DNA from: Azospirillum brasilense
GTDB taxonomy: Bacteria; Pseudomonadota; Alphaproteobacteria; Azospirillales; Azospirillaceae
DNA: 64,000 nt
Direction of reading: 5' to 3'
NCBI RefSeq assembly: GCF_007827795.1
Contig: NZ_VITI01000001.1
Location: forward strand, 868,001 to 932,000
How positions within the stretch are numbered: the first letter of the stretch is position 1; each line of letters begins with the position of its first letter. A program made the translations under genes and the position numbers. The notes below the pieces were generated by a model. That model was not told the origin of the DNA. It searched no databases and saw only the letters and a list, made by a program, of their open reading frames with translations. Of this stretch, positions 44,117 to 54,168 are shown piece by piece.

Positions 44117-44956
44117 ATGGCGGAGAACGGAACTGGGCACTATGGTCACGGCGAGAGCCGGCTGGGCGCCTATCTGAAGGACCGCCGGGCAAAGCTCGAT
44201 CCGGCGGCCTTCGGCTTTTCCGCGGAGCGTCGGCGCACCCGCGGCCTGCGCCGCGAGGAGGTCGCCCAGCGCGCGAACATCAGCACCACCTGGTACACGT
44301 GGCTGGAGCAGGGGCGCGGCGGAGCGCCCTCCGCCGACGTGCTGGAGCGCATCGCCCGCGTCCTGATGCTCACCGACGCCGAGCGCGAGCATCTCTTCCT
44401 CCTCGGCCTCAACCGCTTGCCGACGCTGCGCTATCAGGCGGGGGAGGCGGTCACGCCGCGCCTGCAGCGGGTGCTGGACGCGCTGAACCCCAGCCCCGCC
44501 CTGATCAAGACGGCGACCTGGGACGTCGTCGCCTGGAACCGCGCTGCCGCCGCGGTGCTGACCGACTATGGCACCCTGCCGGCGGCCCAGCGCAACATCC
44601 TGCGGCTCATCTTCTGCGACCCGCGCGTGCGCGCCGCCCAGTTCGATTGGGAGGGCGTAGCGCGGTTCGTCGTCTGCGCCTTCCGCGCCGATGCGGCGCG
44701 CGCCGGTGCCGACGAACCGGTGCGGGCGCTGGTCGAGGATCTGTCGCGCCAGAGTCCGGAATTCGCCGCCCTGTGGACCGCGAACGACGTGAGCCATTTC
44801 GGGGAGGGCGTCAAACGCCTCCGCCATCCCACGTTGGGCACGCTGGAGCTGGAATATTCGGCCTTCGCCGTGGACGGGCGGCCGGACCTGACGATGCTCG
44901 TCTACAACCCGGCAACCCCGGAAGACGCCGAGCGGGTGCGGGCGCTGCTGGCCTGA
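44117..44956 (+). CDS. XRE family regulator of the MmyB-like group
   Basis: A 279-residue regulator: N-terminal helix-turn-helix (TRGLRREEVAQRANISTTWYTWLEQ, about 37-61) and a C-terminal PAS-like domain of the MmyB kind (LRALNPSPALIKTATWDVVAWN-like segment, then NILRLIFCDPRVRAAQFDWE). These proteins commonly sit opposite an SDR and repress it until a small molecule binds. The ATG at 44117 is chosen because an ATG at 44090 lies inside the -10 box and would be outside the transcript; the earlier start cannot be excluded. Confidence 0.85.
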   Translation: MAENGTGHYGHGESRLGAYLKDRRAKLDPAAFGFSAERRRTRGLRREEVAQRANISTTWYTWLEQGRGGAPSADVLERIARVLMLTDAEREHLFLLGLNRLPTLRYQAGEAVTPRLQRVLDALNPSPALIKTATWDVVAWNRAAAAVLTDYGTLPAAQRNILRLIFCDPRVRAAQFDWEGVARFVVCAFRADAARAGADEPVRALVEDLSRQSPEFAALWTANDVSHFGEGVKRLRHPTLGTLELEYSAFAVDGRPDLTMLVYNPATPEDAERVRALLA

Positions 44957-44960
44957 CCCG

Positions 44961-45467
44961 TCACGCCCCAGCGCTGACGGGGCGCCGTACGAGGTCCAGG
45001 TACCGGTAATCCAGCCCGTTCTCGGTCAGCAGCGGGCCGCGCTCCGTCTCCACCCACTCCGGCCCCAGCGGCGGCATGACGGTGTCGCCCTCCACCTCTC
45101 GCTCGACGCGGGTCAGGTGGACGATGTCGGCGAGCGGCAGGGTTTCGCGGAACAGCTCGGCGCCGCCGATCACGCCGACCTCCGGGACGCCGCGATAGCG
45201 GCACCAGTCCAGCGCCGCGTCGAGGCCGCCGAACCAGCGCGCGCCGTCGCGCTCGCCCGGCGGAACGCTGCGGCTGACGACGAGGTTGTCGCGGCCGGGC
45301 AGGGGCTTGCGGGGGAGCGACTCCCAGGTGCGCCGGCCCATCAGGACCGGCTTGCCCATCGTCAGCTCCCGGAAGCGCTTGAGGTCGCCGGGCAGGGACC
45401 AGGGCAGGGTGCCGTTGCGGCCGATCACGCCGTTGCGCGCCGCGGCCACCACCAGACTGATGCGCAT
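44961..45467 (-). CDS. folA: Dihydrofolate reductase
   Basis: A 168-residue enzyme reducing dihydrofolate with NADPH. The pattern MRISLVVAAARNGVIGRNGTLPWSLPGDLKRFRELT is diagnostic, with the active-site acid in LPGDLKRF, and later PVLMGRRTWESL and VGVIGGAELF. Length is normal. It lies 34 bases below a chemoreceptor gene on the same strand; the two are unlikely to be functionally linked. Confidence 0.95.
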   Translation of the reverse strand: MRISLVVAAARNGVIGRNGTLPWSLPGDLKRFRELTMGKPVLMGRRTWESLPRKPLPGRDNLVVSRSVPPGERDGARWFGGLDAALDWCRYRGVPEVGVIGGAELFRETLPLADIVHLTRVEREVEGDTVMPPLGPEWVETERGPLLTENGLDYRYLDLVRRPVSAGA

Positions 45468-45501
45468 CCCAACCCCTTTTCCCCGTCCCGTTCACCCCAC
45501 C

Positions 45502-47193
45502 TTACGCCGCGCGAAGCTGCTGGAGGAAGCCCCCGACCTCGCGGTGCAGCGTGTCGAGCTGGTGGCCGAGCTGGCGCGACATCTCCAGCACGTCGCGGGC
45601 GGTGGCGCCGCTCCGGGTCGCCGCGCCGGTGACGCCGGTGATGTTGGCCGACACCTCCTGCGTGCCGCCCGCCGCCTCCTGGACGTTGCGGCTGATCTCG
45701 CGGGTCGCCGCCCCCTGCTCCTCGACCGCCGAGGCGATGGAGGTGGCGATCTCGTTCACCCGCAGGATCACCTGGGTCACGCCCTGGATCTCGCCGACCG
45801 CGTCGCCGGTCACCGTCTGGATGTTGGCGACCTGGGCGGCGATCTCCTCGGTCGCCTTGGCGGTCTGGTTGGCCAGCGCCTTGACCTCGCTCGCCACCAC
45901 GGCGAAGCCCTTGCCGGCCTCGCCCGCGCGGGCCGCCTCGATGGTGGCGTTCAGCGCCAGCAGGTTGGTCTGGCTGGCGATGTCGTTGATGAGCTGCACC
46001 ACCGCGCCGATCTTCTGCACGGCATCGGCCAGTCCGCCGACCTTGCCGTTGGCCCGCCCGCTGAGGGTCACCGCCTCGCCGGCGATGCGCGACGACTCGG
46101 CGACCTGCCGGCTGATCTCCTGGATCGAGCCGGCCAGCTCCTCCGACGCGGCGGCCACGGTCTGCACGTTGGCGGAGGTCTGCTCCGTCGCCGCGGCGAC
46201 GGAGGTCGCCAGCTCGTCGGTCTGGGCGGCGGCGCGGTTCATCTCGGCCGCGCGCTCCTCCATCGTCGCCGCCGCGTCGGACACGGTGCGGACGACGGCG
46301 CCGATGCTCTGCTCGAAGCTGGCGGCCAGCGCCAGCATGGCGCGGCGCTTCTCTTCCCCGGCGCGCTGGGCCGACGCGGCCTGCTCTGCCTCCAGCCGCT
46401 GCTTGTCGCGGGCGTTGTTCTGGAAGACCAGCACGGCCTTGGCCATGGCGCCGATCTCGTCGCCGCGCTCCGCCTCCGGAAAGCGGGTGGACAGGTCGCC
46501 GTCGGCCAGCGAGCGCATCTTGGCGCCCAGCCCGCGCAGCACCCGGCTGATGTCGGTGCCGACCCAGGCGATCAGGCCGATGGCCGGCACCGCCAGCGCC
46601 AGGATGACGAAGGCCAGCGTCCGGAGCTGGTCCAGGAAGGCGGCCCGGATGTCGTCGATGAAGATGCCGCTGCCGATGAAGATGTTCCACGGCTCGAAGC
46701 CGCGGACATAGCCCAGCTTCACCGCCAGATCGCTGCCGCCGACCGTGCGCGGCCAGTCGTATTCCAGCAGGCCGTCGCCGGTGGCGCGGACCATGCGGAT
46801 GAACTCCACGATCATGTGGACGCCGTTGGCCGACTTCAGCGGCTTGACGTCGGCGCCGATCAGCTTCGCGTTGACGTGGGCGAAGCCGTGGCCGTCCATG
46901 GTGTGGGCGAAGAGATACTCCTTGCCGCCGGCGTAGCGGATGCCGGCCACCGCGGCCTTGAAGCGGGCCTGAGCCTCCTCGCGGGTGATCTTGCCGGCGG
47001 CGGCATCCGCCTCCAGTGTGGCGGCCAGGGTGACCCCGGTCTCCACGATGCTGTGCAGCGTTTCCAGCCGGTCGGCGTGCATACGGCTGTAATTGAGATA
47101 AAGGCCGGCACCGGCGATGGCGAAGGATGCGACCGAAGCCGCGACGACGAGCGCCCACAGCTTGGCCCGAATGGAAAGCCTCGTGAGGATCAT
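45502..47193 (-). CDS. Methyl-accepting chemotaxis protein with Cache sensor
   Basis: A 563-residue receptor: membrane segment (about 14-34), periplasmic single-Cache domain (40-185; [20 protein letters not shown] is its core), second membrane segment (190-210), HAMP, and a long coiled-coil signalling domain with the hairpin tip [20 protein letters not shown] region and [24 protein letters not shown]. No C-terminal CheR-binding pentapeptide is seen. ATG 47191-47193 has AGGCGGAC upstream. The ligand is probably a small carboxylate, as for other such Cache domains, but this is a guess. Confidence 0.92.
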   Translation of the reverse strand: MILTRLSIRAKLWALVVAASVASFAIAGAGLYLNYSRMHADRLETLHSIVETGVTLAATLEADAAAGKITREEAQARFKAAVAGIRYAGGKEYLFAHTMDGHGFAHVNAKLIGADVKPLKSANGVHMIVEFIRMVRATGDGLLEYDWPRTVGGSDLAVKLGYVRGFEPWNIFIGSGIFIDDIRAAFLDQLRTLAFVILALAVPAIGLIAWVGTDISRVLRGLGAKMRSLADGDLSTRFPEAERGDEIGAMAKAVLVFQNNARDKQRLEAEQAASAQRAGEEKRRAMLALAASFEQSIGAVVRTVSDAAATMEERAAEMNRAAAQTDELATSVAAATEQTSANVQTVAAASEELAGSIQEISRQVAESSRIAGEAVTLSGRANGKVGGLADAVQKIGAVVQLINDIASQTNLLALNATIEAARAGEAGKGFAVVASEVKALANQTAKATEEIAAQVANIQTVTGDAVGEIQGVTQVILRVNEIATSIASAVEEQGAATREISRNVQEAAGGTQEVSANITGVTGAATRSGATARDVLEMSRQLGHQLDTLHREVGGFLQQLRAA

Positions 47194-47381
47194 GGGATGT
47201 CCGCCTGAAACTGTCTGCCCTGTCCCGCGCCTCGGCAAGCGGCGGTTGTTTGCCCTTGTCTTTGCCGGGACTCCAAGAATGATCGACAGTCACAGGAAAA
47301 TCATAAACGGACATATAAAAATGCGGCGCTCGCCGGGGACTGGGCGCCTTTGTCACACCACGTTTGCGGGTATTGGCCCGG

Positions 47382-48548
47382 TCAGGCCAGAAGAGCCCCC
47401 AGCACGGCGTTCAACCGCTGCCGCCCCTCGTGGGTGGCCCGCAACGTGTCCTTGCCGACCTCCAGGAAGCCGCCGGCCACCAGACGTTCCAGCGCCGCGG
47501 GATCGACCAGCCCGTCGAGGTCGCGGCCGGTCTCCTCGACCAGCCGGGCGCGGGCCACCCCCTCGCGCAGGCGCAGCCCCATCATCAGCAGCTCCGACCC
47601 ACGGGACTCGCGGGCGACCGGCTCGGGCGCGGCGGCGCCATGGCCGTCGCGCTCCACCCGCTCCAGCCAGATTTCCGGGGCGCGGTGGGCGCGGGTGGCG
47701 AATTTCTCGCCGTCCAGCGTCAGCCGGCCGTGGGCGCCGGGACCGACGCCGACGTAATCGCCATAGCGCCAGTAGGTCAGGTTGTGGCGGCTCTCCTCGC
47801 CGGGGCGGGCGTGGTTGGAGATCTCGTAGGCGGGCAGTCCGGCGCGGTCGAGCAGGCTCTGCGTCGCCTCGTAGAGGTCGCCGGCCAGATCCTCGTCGGG
47901 CAGCACCAGATCGCCCCGCGCGTGCAGGGGGAAGAAGGCCGTGCCCTCCTCGATGGTCAGCTGGTAGACCGACAGATGGCCGACCGCATGGTCCAGCGCG
48001 CGGGTCAGCTCCGCCTCCCACGCCGCGACGGACTGGCCGGGGCGGGCGTAGATCAGGTCGAAGCTGAAGCGGGGGAAGGTCCGGGCGGCCAGCGCGATGG
48101 CCCCGGTCGCCTCCGCCGCGCTGTGCTGGCGGCCGAGGAACTTCAGCGCGGTGTCGTCCAGCGCCTGGATGCCCATCGACAGGCGGTTGACCCCGGCGGC
48201 GCGGAAGGCGCGGAACTTGTCGGCCTCGACGGACGTCGGGTTGGCCTCCAGCGACACCTCCAGGTCGTCGCCCACCGTCCAGCGGGCGGCGATGCGCTCC
48301 AGCACGGCGCCGACCGTCGCCGGCTCCATCAGCGACGGCGTGCCGCCCCCGAAGAAGACCGAGGTGACCCGGCGGCCGGGCGTTGCGTCCGCGTAATGAT
48401 CCAGCTCCCGCACCAGCGCGGCGCGCCAGCGGTCATGCTCGACCCGGTCGCGGACGTGGCTGTTGAAGTCGCAGTACGGGCACTTCGCCTTGCAGAAGGG
48501 CCAGTGGATGTAGATCCCGAAGCCAGGATCAGGAATCACTTGAAGCAT
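47382..48548 (-). CDS. hemW: Heme chaperone HemW (radical SAM)
   Basis: A 388-residue radical SAM protein related to coproporphyrinogen dehydrogenase but with HemW features: 4Fe-4S cysteines 19, 23 and 26 in FCKAKCPYC, the following [13 protein letters not shown] and the HNLTYW motif. HemW binds heme and delivers it to respiratory enzymes. It overlaps rdgB by 13 bases, in the conserved order rph-rdgB-hemW. Confidence 0.94.
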   Translation of the reverse strand: MLQVIPDPGFGIYIHWPFCKAKCPYCDFNSHVRDRVEHDRWRAALVRELDHYADATPGRRVTSVFFGGGTPSLMEPATVGAVLERIAARWTVGDDLEVSLEANPTSVEADKFRAFRAAGVNRLSMGIQALDDTALKFLGRQHSAAEATGAIALAARTFPRFSFDLIYARPGQSVAAWEAELTRALDHAVGHLSVYQLTIEEGTAFFPLHARGDLVLPDEDLAGDLYEATQSLLDRAGLPAYEISNHARPGEESRHNLTYWRYGDYVGVGPGAHGRLTLDGEKFATRAHRAPEIWLERVERDGHGAAAPEPVARESRGSELLMMGLRLREGVARARLVEETGRDLDGLVDPAALERLVAGGFLEVGKDTLRATHEGRQRLNAVLGALLA

Positions 48549-49138
48549 CGCTCCACAAGCTGGCGGAAGGCGTCGGCCCGGTGGCTCATCTCGTGCTTCC
48601 TGGCCGGGTCCATCTCGCCGAAGGTGATGTCGTGGCCGTCCGGCCTGAACATCGGATCGTAACCGAAACCATGCGCGCCGCGCGGCGGCCAGACCAGCGT
48701 GCCGGGGCAGCGGCCCTCAACCGTCTCGACATGGCCGTCCGGCCAGGCGAGCGACAGGGCGCAGACGAACCAGGCGCGGCGGTCGGTCTGGCCCTTCAGC
48801 CCGTCCTCGACCTTGCCCATGGCCATCTGGAAATCCTTTTCCGGCCCGGCCCAGCGGGCGGAGTAGATGCCGGGGTCGCCGTTCAGCGCCGGCACCACCA
48901 TCCCGCTGTCGTCGGCCAGCGCGACGTGGCCGGCCTTGGCGGCGGCCAGGGCCTTCAGCTCGGCGTTCGCGACGAAGGTGGTCCCCGTCTCCTCCGGCTC
49001 CGGCAGGCCAAGCTCGCCCGCGGACACGAAGGAGGCGGCGTAGGGGCCGAGCAGCGCCGCGATCTCGCGGACCTTGCCCTTGTTGTGGCTGGCGATTACC
49101 AGCGTGCCGCCCGTGAAGCGGCGGGGAGGCGTGGTCAT
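48536..49138 (-). CDS. rdgB: XTP/dITP diphosphatase (RdgB/HAM1)
   Basis: A 200-residue house-cleaning enzyme hydrolysing non-canonical purine triphosphates. Signatures: [14 protein letters not shown] (14-27) and [27 protein letters not shown] 49136-49138 has GAAGGAAC before it. It is the middle gene of the rph-rdgB-hemW set, separated from rph by a REP-like element. Confidence 0.95.
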   Translation of the reverse strand: MTTPPRRFTGGTLVIASHNKGKVREIAALLGPYAASFVSAGELGLPEPEETGTTFVANAELKALAAAKAGHVALADDSGMVVPALNGDPGIYSARWAGPEKDFQMAMGKVEDGLKGQTDRRAWFVCALSLAWPDGHVETVEGRCPGTLVWPPRGAHGFGYDPMFRPDGHDITFGEMDPARKHEMSHRADAFRQLVERCFK

Positions 49139-49163
49139 GGGGGTTCCTTCGATGTGGACTGTT

Positions 49164-49265
49164 GCCCCCACCCTCCCGCTTCGCGGGTCCCTCCCTCCCC
49201 CGCTGTCGCAGGGGAGGGCCGATTTCCCCTCCCCTGCGACAGCGGGGGAGGGGCAGGGTGGGGGC
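49164..49265. repeat. REP-like element with perfect 23-bp inverted repeat between rdgB and rph
   Basis: 49196-49218 (starting TCCCCCGCTGTCGCAGG) and 49227-49249 are exact reverse complements, 23 bp with an 8-base loop. Outer arms GCCCCCACCCT (49164-49174) and AGGGTGGGGGC (49255-49265) pair again. A small extra hairpin (CCCGCTTCGCGGG) lies inside. It stands within an operon and could lower rdgB-hemW expression relative to rph. Confidence 0.85.
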
Positions 49266-49280
49266 AAGCGCAACCGCGCT

Positions 49281-50000
49281 TTACTTCACCGCGATCGCCG
49301 CCTTCTGCAAGGCCACCAGCTCGTCGATGCCCTTGCGGGCCAGCGCCAGCAGCTCCATGAACTGCGGCTCGCTGAAGGGGCGCTCCTCGGCGGTGCCCTG
49401 GACCTCGACGATGCCGCCCTGGCCGGTCAGAACGAAGTTGGCGTCGGCCTGGGCCGTCGAATCCTCGGCGTAGTCGAGGTCGAGGACGCTGGTGTTCTTG
49501 TAGATGCCGCAGGAGACGGCGGCCACATGGTCGGTCAGCGGCATGGTCTTCAGGGCGCCGATCTGCATCAGGTGCTGGAAGGCCAGATGCAGGGCGACGA
49601 AGCTGCCGGTGATGGCGGCGGTACGGGTGCCGCCGTCGGCCTGGATGACGTCGCAGTCGATCTTGATCTGCTTCTCGCCCATGGCGGCGCGGTCGGTGAC
49701 GGCGCGCAGCGCGCGGCCGATCAGGCGCTGGATCTCCTGGGTGCGCCCCGACTGCTTGCCCTTGGCGGCCTCGCGGTCGGTGCGGCTGTGGGTGGAGCGC
49801 GGCAGCATGCCGTATTCGGCTGTGACCCAGCCGAGGCCGGTGTTCTTCAGGAAGCGCGGAACGCCCTCGTCCACGCTGGCGGTGCACAGGACGTGCGTGT
49901 CGCCGAATCGCACCAGGCAGGACCCCTCGGCGTGCTTGCTGAAATGGGGCTCAAGGGAAATGGTGCGCAACTGGTCGTGGGCGCGGCCGGAGGGACGCAT
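49281..50000 (-). CDS. rph: Ribonuclease PH
   Basis: A 239-residue phosphorolytic exoribonuclease that trims tRNA 3' ends. The start [18 protein letters not shown] and later [16 protein letters not shown] and [16 protein letters not shown] are the family signatures. ATG 49998-50000 is the conserved start; upstream codons belong to no family member. It is divergent from hrcA, a very common alphaproteobacterial arrangement. Confidence 0.96.
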   Translation of the reverse strand: MRPSGRAHDQLRTISLEPHFSKHAEGSCLVRFGDTHVLCTASVDEGVPRFLKNTGLGWVTAEYGMLPRSTHSRTDREAAKGKQSGRTQEIQRLIGRALRAVTDRAAMGEKQIKIDCDVIQADGGTRTAAITGSFVALHLAFQHLMQIGALKTMPLTDHVAAVSCGIYKNTSVLDLDYAEDSTAQADANFVLTGQGGIVEVQGTAEERPFSEPQFMELLALARKGIDELVALQKAAIAVK

Positions 50001-50084
50001 CGGGCATGATCCGCAAATCTGTTGAAATCGGCGGCAAGCTAGCGCCCGCCGCCCCCGTCGTCCAGCGCGCAACCGGGGCGCACG

Positions 50085-50112
50085 TTGATTCGGCGGGGAC
50101 ACCTGCCTAAAT
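50085..50112 (+). promoter_or_regulatory. Candidate housekeeping-type promoter of hrcA
   Basis: TTGATT (50085-50090) and CTAAAT (50107-50112) with a 16-base spacer, about 50 bases before the hrcA start. No CIRCE element (TTAGCACTC-N9-GAGTGCTAA) was seen in this gap, so hrcA here may not repress itself directly. Confidence 0.4.
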
Positions 50113-50163
50113 TCGGGACGCCGCCTCCGCGCCTCAACAGCATCGTCCGGTTCCCGCCCTGCC

Positions 50164-51204
50164 ATGATCACCGAGCTGAATCAACGGTCCCGCGAGATCT
50201 TCCGGCTGATCGTCGACGCCTATGTGGCGACCGGCGAGCCGGTGGGCTCGCGCACGATCTCGCGGAGGCTCGGCATGGCCCTGTCGCCCGCGACCATCCG
50301 CAACGTCATGGCCGATCTGGAGGAACAGGGGTTGCTCTACGCCCCCCACACCTCCGCCGGCCGCATTCCGACCGAGGCGGGGCTGCGCCTGTTCGTCAAC
50401 GGCCTGCTGGAGATCGGCAGCCTGAGCGAGGACGAGCGCGGCTCCATCGAGGCCAAATGCGCCTCCTCCGGGCGGTCGCTGCAGGACGTGCTGGGCGAGG
50501 CCTCCACCCTGCTGTCCGGCCTGTCGCACTGCGCCGGGCTGGTGGTGGCGCCGAAGACCGACCGGCCGCTGAAGCACATCGAGTTCGTCTCGCTGGCCCC
50601 CGGCCGGGCGCTGGTCGTGCTGGTCAACGAGGACGGGCTGGTCGAGAACCGCGTCATCGAGGTGCCGGTGGGCGTGCCCGCCGCGACGCTCCAGATGGTC
50701 TCCAATTTCCTCAGCGCCAAGCTGGTCGGCCGCACGCTGGACGAGGCGCGGCAGGCCGTGCTGCGCGAGATCGAGGACCAGAAGACCGAGCTGGACGAAT
50801 TGTCGCAGCGCGTGGTTTCCGCCGGGCTCGCCACCTGGGCGGGCAGCAGCGGGCAGAACAGCGGCCAGCTGATCGTGCGCGGCCAGGCGAAGCTGCTGGA
50901 GGACGTCACCGCCCTGTCGGACCTGGAGCGCGTGCGCGCCCTGTTCGAGGCGTTGGAGACCAAGGAGACCATGTTGCGCCTGCTCGACGCCACCGGGAAG
51001 GGCGACGGGGTGCAGATCTTCATCGGGGCGGAAAATGTGCTGTTCGGCCATTCCGGCTGTTCGCTGATCATCTCGCCGTTCCAGAACAGCCGCGAGCAGG
51101 TGATCGGCGCCATCGGCGTGATCGGCCCGACCCGCATCAATTATGCCCGGATCATCCCGCTTGTGGATTATACAGCCAAGGTCATCAGCCGCCTTGTCGG
51201 GTGA
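50164..51204 (+). CDS. hrcA: Heat-inducible transcription repressor HrcA
   Basis: A 346-residue repressor: N-terminal winged helix ([31 protein letters not shown]), the [14 protein letters not shown] signature, and the GAF-like ligand/dimer domain ending in [21 protein letters not shown]. It binds CIRCE operators and depends on GroEL for activity. It is followed by grpE 80 bases later in the same direction. Its operators are expected upstream of groESL elsewhere; none was seen in this window. Confidence 0.95.
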   Translation: MITELNQRSREIFRLIVDAYVATGEPVGSRTISRRLGMALSPATIRNVMADLEEQGLLYAPHTSAGRIPTEAGLRLFVNGLLEIGSLSEDERGSIEAKCASSGRSLQDVLGEASTLLSGLSHCAGLVVAPKTDRPLKHIEFVSLAPGRALVVLVNEDGLVENRVIEVPVGVPAATLQMVSNFLSAKLVGRTLDEARQAVLREIEDQKTELDELSQRVVSAGLATWAGSSGQNSGQLIVRGQAKLLEDVTALSDLERVRALFEALETKETMLRLLDATGKGDGVQIFIGAENVLFGHSGCSLIISPFQNSREQVIGAIGVIGPTRINYARIIPLVDYTAKVISRLVG

Positions 51205-51284
51205 CGACGGATTGGCAATGCTTCGACCATCCCCCACCAGACCCCTTCCATCAGACGACGACCCAAGACGATAACGAGAGAGCC

Positions 51285-51893
51285 ATGAGCGAAGAGCAGA
51301 ACAAGCCCGCCGAAGCCGAGATGGAGCAGACCGAAGCCGTCCAGGACAAGGCCGCCCAAGACAAGGCCGCGGACGCCGGTGCCGGGGATCGCGTTGCCCA
51401 GCTTGAGGCCGAGGTCGCCAGCCTGAAGGACCAGCTCCTGCGCCAGATGGCCGAGGTGGAGAACACCCGCCGCCGCGCCCAGCGCGACCGCGAGGACGCC
51501 AGCAAGTTCGCCGTATCCAGCTTCGCCAAGGAGCTGGTGACCGTGGCCGACAACCTGCGCCGCGCGCTGGAGGCCGTTCCCGCCGAGGGCCGAGAGAACG
51601 ACGAGGTGCTGAAGAGCCTCTCCGTCGGCGTGGAGGCGACGGAGCGCCAGCTCATCTCCGCCTTCGAGCGTGCGGGCATCAAGAAGATCGACCCGACCGG
51701 CGAGCTGTTCGACCCGAACTTCCATCAGGTGATGTTCGAGATCGAGAACACCGGCAAGCCCGCCGGGACCGTCGTGCAGGTGCTCCAGCCCGGCTACACC
51801 ATCCACGGCCGCCTGCTGCGCGAGGCCATGGTCGGCGTCGCCAAGGCCGGTCCTCACGAGATGGGCGGCCAGCACGTCGATACGAAAGCCTGA
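51285..51893 (+). CDS. grpE: Nucleotide exchange factor GrpE
   Basis: A 202-residue cochaperone that frees ADP from DnaK. The acidic low-complexity start (EQNKPAEAEMEQTEAVQD) leads into the long dimer helix (VAQLEAEVASLKDQLLRQMAEVENTRRRAQRD) and the C-terminal beta domain with FDPNFHQVMFEIEN and VLQPGYTIHGRLLREAMVGV, the family hallmark. ATG 51285 with AACGAGAGAG before it. It shares a likely transcript with hrcA. Confidence 0.95.
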   Translation: MSEEQNKPAEAEMEQTEAVQDKAAQDKAADAGAGDRVAQLEAEVASLKDQLLRQMAEVENTRRRAQRDREDASKFAVSSFAKELVTVADNLRRALEAVPAEGRENDEVLKSLSVGVEATERQLISAFERAGIKKIDPTGELFDPNFHQVMFEIENTGKPAGTVVQVLQPGYTIHGRLLREAMVGVAKAGPHEMGGQHVDTKA

Positions 51894-52130
51894 CCGTCCT
51901 CCGGACGGATGGCCTGACCGTCCGTTCCGCAGGTCAGGCGGCACGTCTTGCGGCGCGGGGGCATCGGCCTGCCGCGCCGCTCCTTTTCGTACGGTTGCCG
52001 TCCTTCGGTTGATCCTAAGATACCGAAGAACTTGCGCCGGACGGATCATTCCCCTATTCGCATCGGGGATTATCGCGGCGCACAATGAACCGCCTGTTGC
52101 AGGCCGCCGCTCATTCAGGGAACCGGACCC

Positions 52131-52496
52131 GTGGCCAAGACCATCCTGACCGTCGACGACTCCAAGACCATCCGCGACATGGTCGCCTTCACGCTGCGCA
52201 ACGCCGGTTATGGCGTCACCGAGGCGGCGGACGGCAGCGCCGGTCTGGAGCAGGTCAGCCGGCAGAAGTTCGACTGCATCATCACCGACCTGAACATGCC
52301 GGGCATGGACGGTCTGGCCCTGACCCGCGCCATCCGGAGCAGCGCGCTCAACCGCGCGACCCCGGTCCTGCTGCTGACCACCGAGGCCGATCCCGCCAAG
52401 AAGACCGCCGGCCGCGAGGCCGGGGCCACCGGCTGGCTGGTCAAGCCCTTCAACCCGGACAAGCTGGTCGAGACCGTGAAGAAGGTCTGCCCGTAA
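52131..52496 (+). CDS. CheY-like single-domain response regulator
   Basis: A 121-residue receiver domain only: acidic pocket Asp9-Asp10, phosphorylation site Asp53 (CIITDLNMPGMDG), the Thr in LLLTTEAD and the Lys in WLVKPF. It matches chemotaxis CheY proteins rather than DNA-binding regulators. The start is GTG at 52131. No chemotaxis kinase is next to it, though a chemoreceptor gene lies 5 kb away. The 237-base gap before it contains only a weak 8-bp hairpin. Confidence 0.92.
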   Translation: MAKTILTVDDSKTIRDMVAFTLRNAGYGVTEAADGSAGLEQVSRQKFDCIITDLNMPGMDGLALTRAIRSSALNRATPVLLLTTEADPAKKTAGREAGATGWLVKPFNPDKLVETVKKVCP

Positions 52497-52529
52497 CCGG
52501 GAAGGCGCCGAGACGGCGGGCCGGGGGCC

Positions 52530-53441
52530 TTATCCCGCCCGCTCCCGCGTGAACAGGAACTCCCCCTCCGGATCGTGGGCGGCGAAGCGCCGTTGCGCCG
52601 TGGCGCGGTTGGCGACGGCGTAGCAATAGACGCAGCCGTGCGGGCAGGTGTCGTAATCGCCGATGTCGCGGCTTTCCGCGCACAGGCAGCCGGGGCGGTT
52701 TCCCTTTTCCTTGGCCGCGATGGGCCGCCCGGCGACGTCTGACAGCCGTTGCGCGTCCACGCAGCGGGCCGGCGCCGTGCCGGGGACGCCGGTCAGCTCC
52801 GGCTGGGTGCACAGCGTCAGCGCCATGCCGTGCTCCGCGGCGATTCCGGCCAGATCGGCCAGCAGGGCGCGCTTCTCCTCGGGGTCCGGGTCGCACCAGG
52901 GCACGCCGGCGGCATCCAGGTTGCGCGCCGTCTTGCGGTAGGGCTGGAGAAAGGACACCACCGCCTCGTCGGTCAGGCCGCGCATCCGGCCGGCCAGCCG
53001 GGCGAAGGTCTCACGGTGCCAGGACGGCGGCGTGGCCCCTGCCTTCATGATGGGCGCCTTCACGATGGGCGCCGTCACGATGGGGTCGTAGCGCCAGACG
53101 GCGGCGCGCGGCCCCCAGCGGTCGCGCAGCCGGGCCATGTGCTCCACCGCGCGCTCCGCGTCGGGGACGGAGCGTTCCAGCGCGGCGGGCAGGCCGGTGA
53201 CGCTGTACTGGACGACGAAGGGAAAGCCGCGCCCCGACACCTCCTCCAGCGCCGGAAGGAAGGGACCGAGATTCTTGGTCCAGAAGACGAAGCCGTCGAC
53301 CTCCGCGCGGGTCAGGCCGATGCGGTAGGTCTGGCCGCCGTAGGGGTTGACCATGCGGCAGTGCCCGGCCTCCAGCCGGTTCAGGAACCAGCGCCCGTAG
53401 AAGGCGGGGATGTCCGTCTTGTAGCTGGCGGAAACGATCAT
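52530..53441 (-). CDS. DUF1848 family protein, probable iron-sulfur enzyme
   Basis: A 303-residue protein of the DUF1848 family, recognisable from MIVSASYKTDIPAFYGRWFLNRL and MVNPYGGQTYRIGL at the start and CVYCYAVANRATA near the end. Cysteines in CLCAESRDIGDYDTCPHGCVYCY could hold an Fe-S cluster, as in radical SAM relatives. No reaction is known. Residues near 120-135 contain a five-residue tandem repeat (PIVTA, PIVKA, PIMKA) from a 15-bp DNA repeat at about 53043-53083. It converges on the CheY-like gene. Confidence 0.82.
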   Translation of the reverse strand: MIVSASYKTDIPAFYGRWFLNRLEAGHCRMVNPYGGQTYRIGLTRAEVDGFVFWTKNLGPFLPALEEVSGRGFPFVVQYSVTGLPAALERSVPDAERAVEHMARLRDRWGPRAAVWRYDPIVTAPIVKAPIMKAGATPPSWHRETFARLAGRMRGLTDEAVVSFLQPYRKTARNLDAAGVPWCDPDPEEKRALLADLAGIAAEHGMALTLCTQPELTGVPGTAPARCVDAQRLSDVAGRPIAAKEKGNRPGCLCAESRDIGDYDTCPHGCVYCYAVANRATAQRRFAAHDPEGEFLFTRERAG

Positions 53442-53534
53442 CGCCGGACCATGGTGGCTGTGTGGTCCGCGATCAAGGCTGGATTCGCCGACGCTTCGGC
53501 CTAAAGTGCCGGCACAGGATCAGGGGAGGATGCC

Positions 53535-54038
53535 GTGACGGGCGGACAGGACGGCCATAGCGTGGGCCACAGCGTGGAATGGGAAGGGCTGGTGCGGTTC
53601 CGGCTGCCGGACGGCTGGCGCGCGGAGGTGGAGGAGCATGAGGGCCACGCCGTGGCCGCCTTCCACCCCCCGGCTCCGGCGGGGGGCGTGCTGCGGCTGG
53701 TCACCGACCGGGTGGCGCCGAAGGACGGGCCGGATGGCGCCGTGGCGGTGCTGCGCGAGATGGCGTTGCGCTTCGTGCGCCCCGACGACCCGCGGGCCAG
53801 CGACCGGATCGTCGAGCCCTGGGGCGACGACGGCGTGCTGGCCCAGGCGGTGATGATGACGGAGGAGGACGGCGGCACCGACGCCCATTACCTGTGGCTG
53901 GTCGGGGCGGAGCGGGACGGCAAGGCGGCGGCGGCCATGTTCAGCTACCGCCTGCCCATGGTCATGGATGGGGATGAGTCCTGCGCCGACACGCTGGCCC
54001 TGCTCGACGGGGCGATCCGCGCGGCGGACATCCTGTAG
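53535..54038 (+). CDS. Hypothetical protein
   Basis: A 167-residue protein with no motif I recognise. The start is GTG 53535 with AGGGGAGGA before it. It reads as a compact alpha/beta domain (WEGLVRFRLPDGWRAEVEEHEGHAVAAFHP, then LRLVTDRVAPKDGPDGAVAVLREM); the general look is of small DUF1795/PsbP-like single-domain proteins, but no signal peptide is present. A clean terminator follows. It is divergent from the DUF1848 gene. Confidence 0.7.
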   Translation: MTGGQDGHSVGHSVEWEGLVRFRLPDGWRAEVEEHEGHAVAAFHPPAPAGGVLRLVTDRVAPKDGPDGAVAVLREMALRFVRPDDPRASDRIVEPWGDDGVLAQAVMMTEEDGGTDAHYLWLVGAERDGKAAAAMFSYRLPMVMDGDESCADTLALLDGAIRAADIL

Positions 54039-54066
54039 GCCGCTTCCGGAAACCCCGGACGCAAGA

Positions 54067-54093
54067 AAGCCGCCCTGTCGGGGGCGGCTTTTT
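54067..54093 (+). terminator. Intrinsic terminator
   Basis: AAGCCGCCC (54067-54075) pairs with GGGCGGCTT (54082-54090), then a T-run. A 9-bp stem closing the transcript of the gene ending at 54038. Confidence 0.88.
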
Positions 54094-54168
54094 CTTTTCC
54101 GGCCGGATTGTTCGAGCCCGATGTCCCCGACGTTCCCGCGCCGGTTCGGGCGATCAGCGTTCAGGCGA

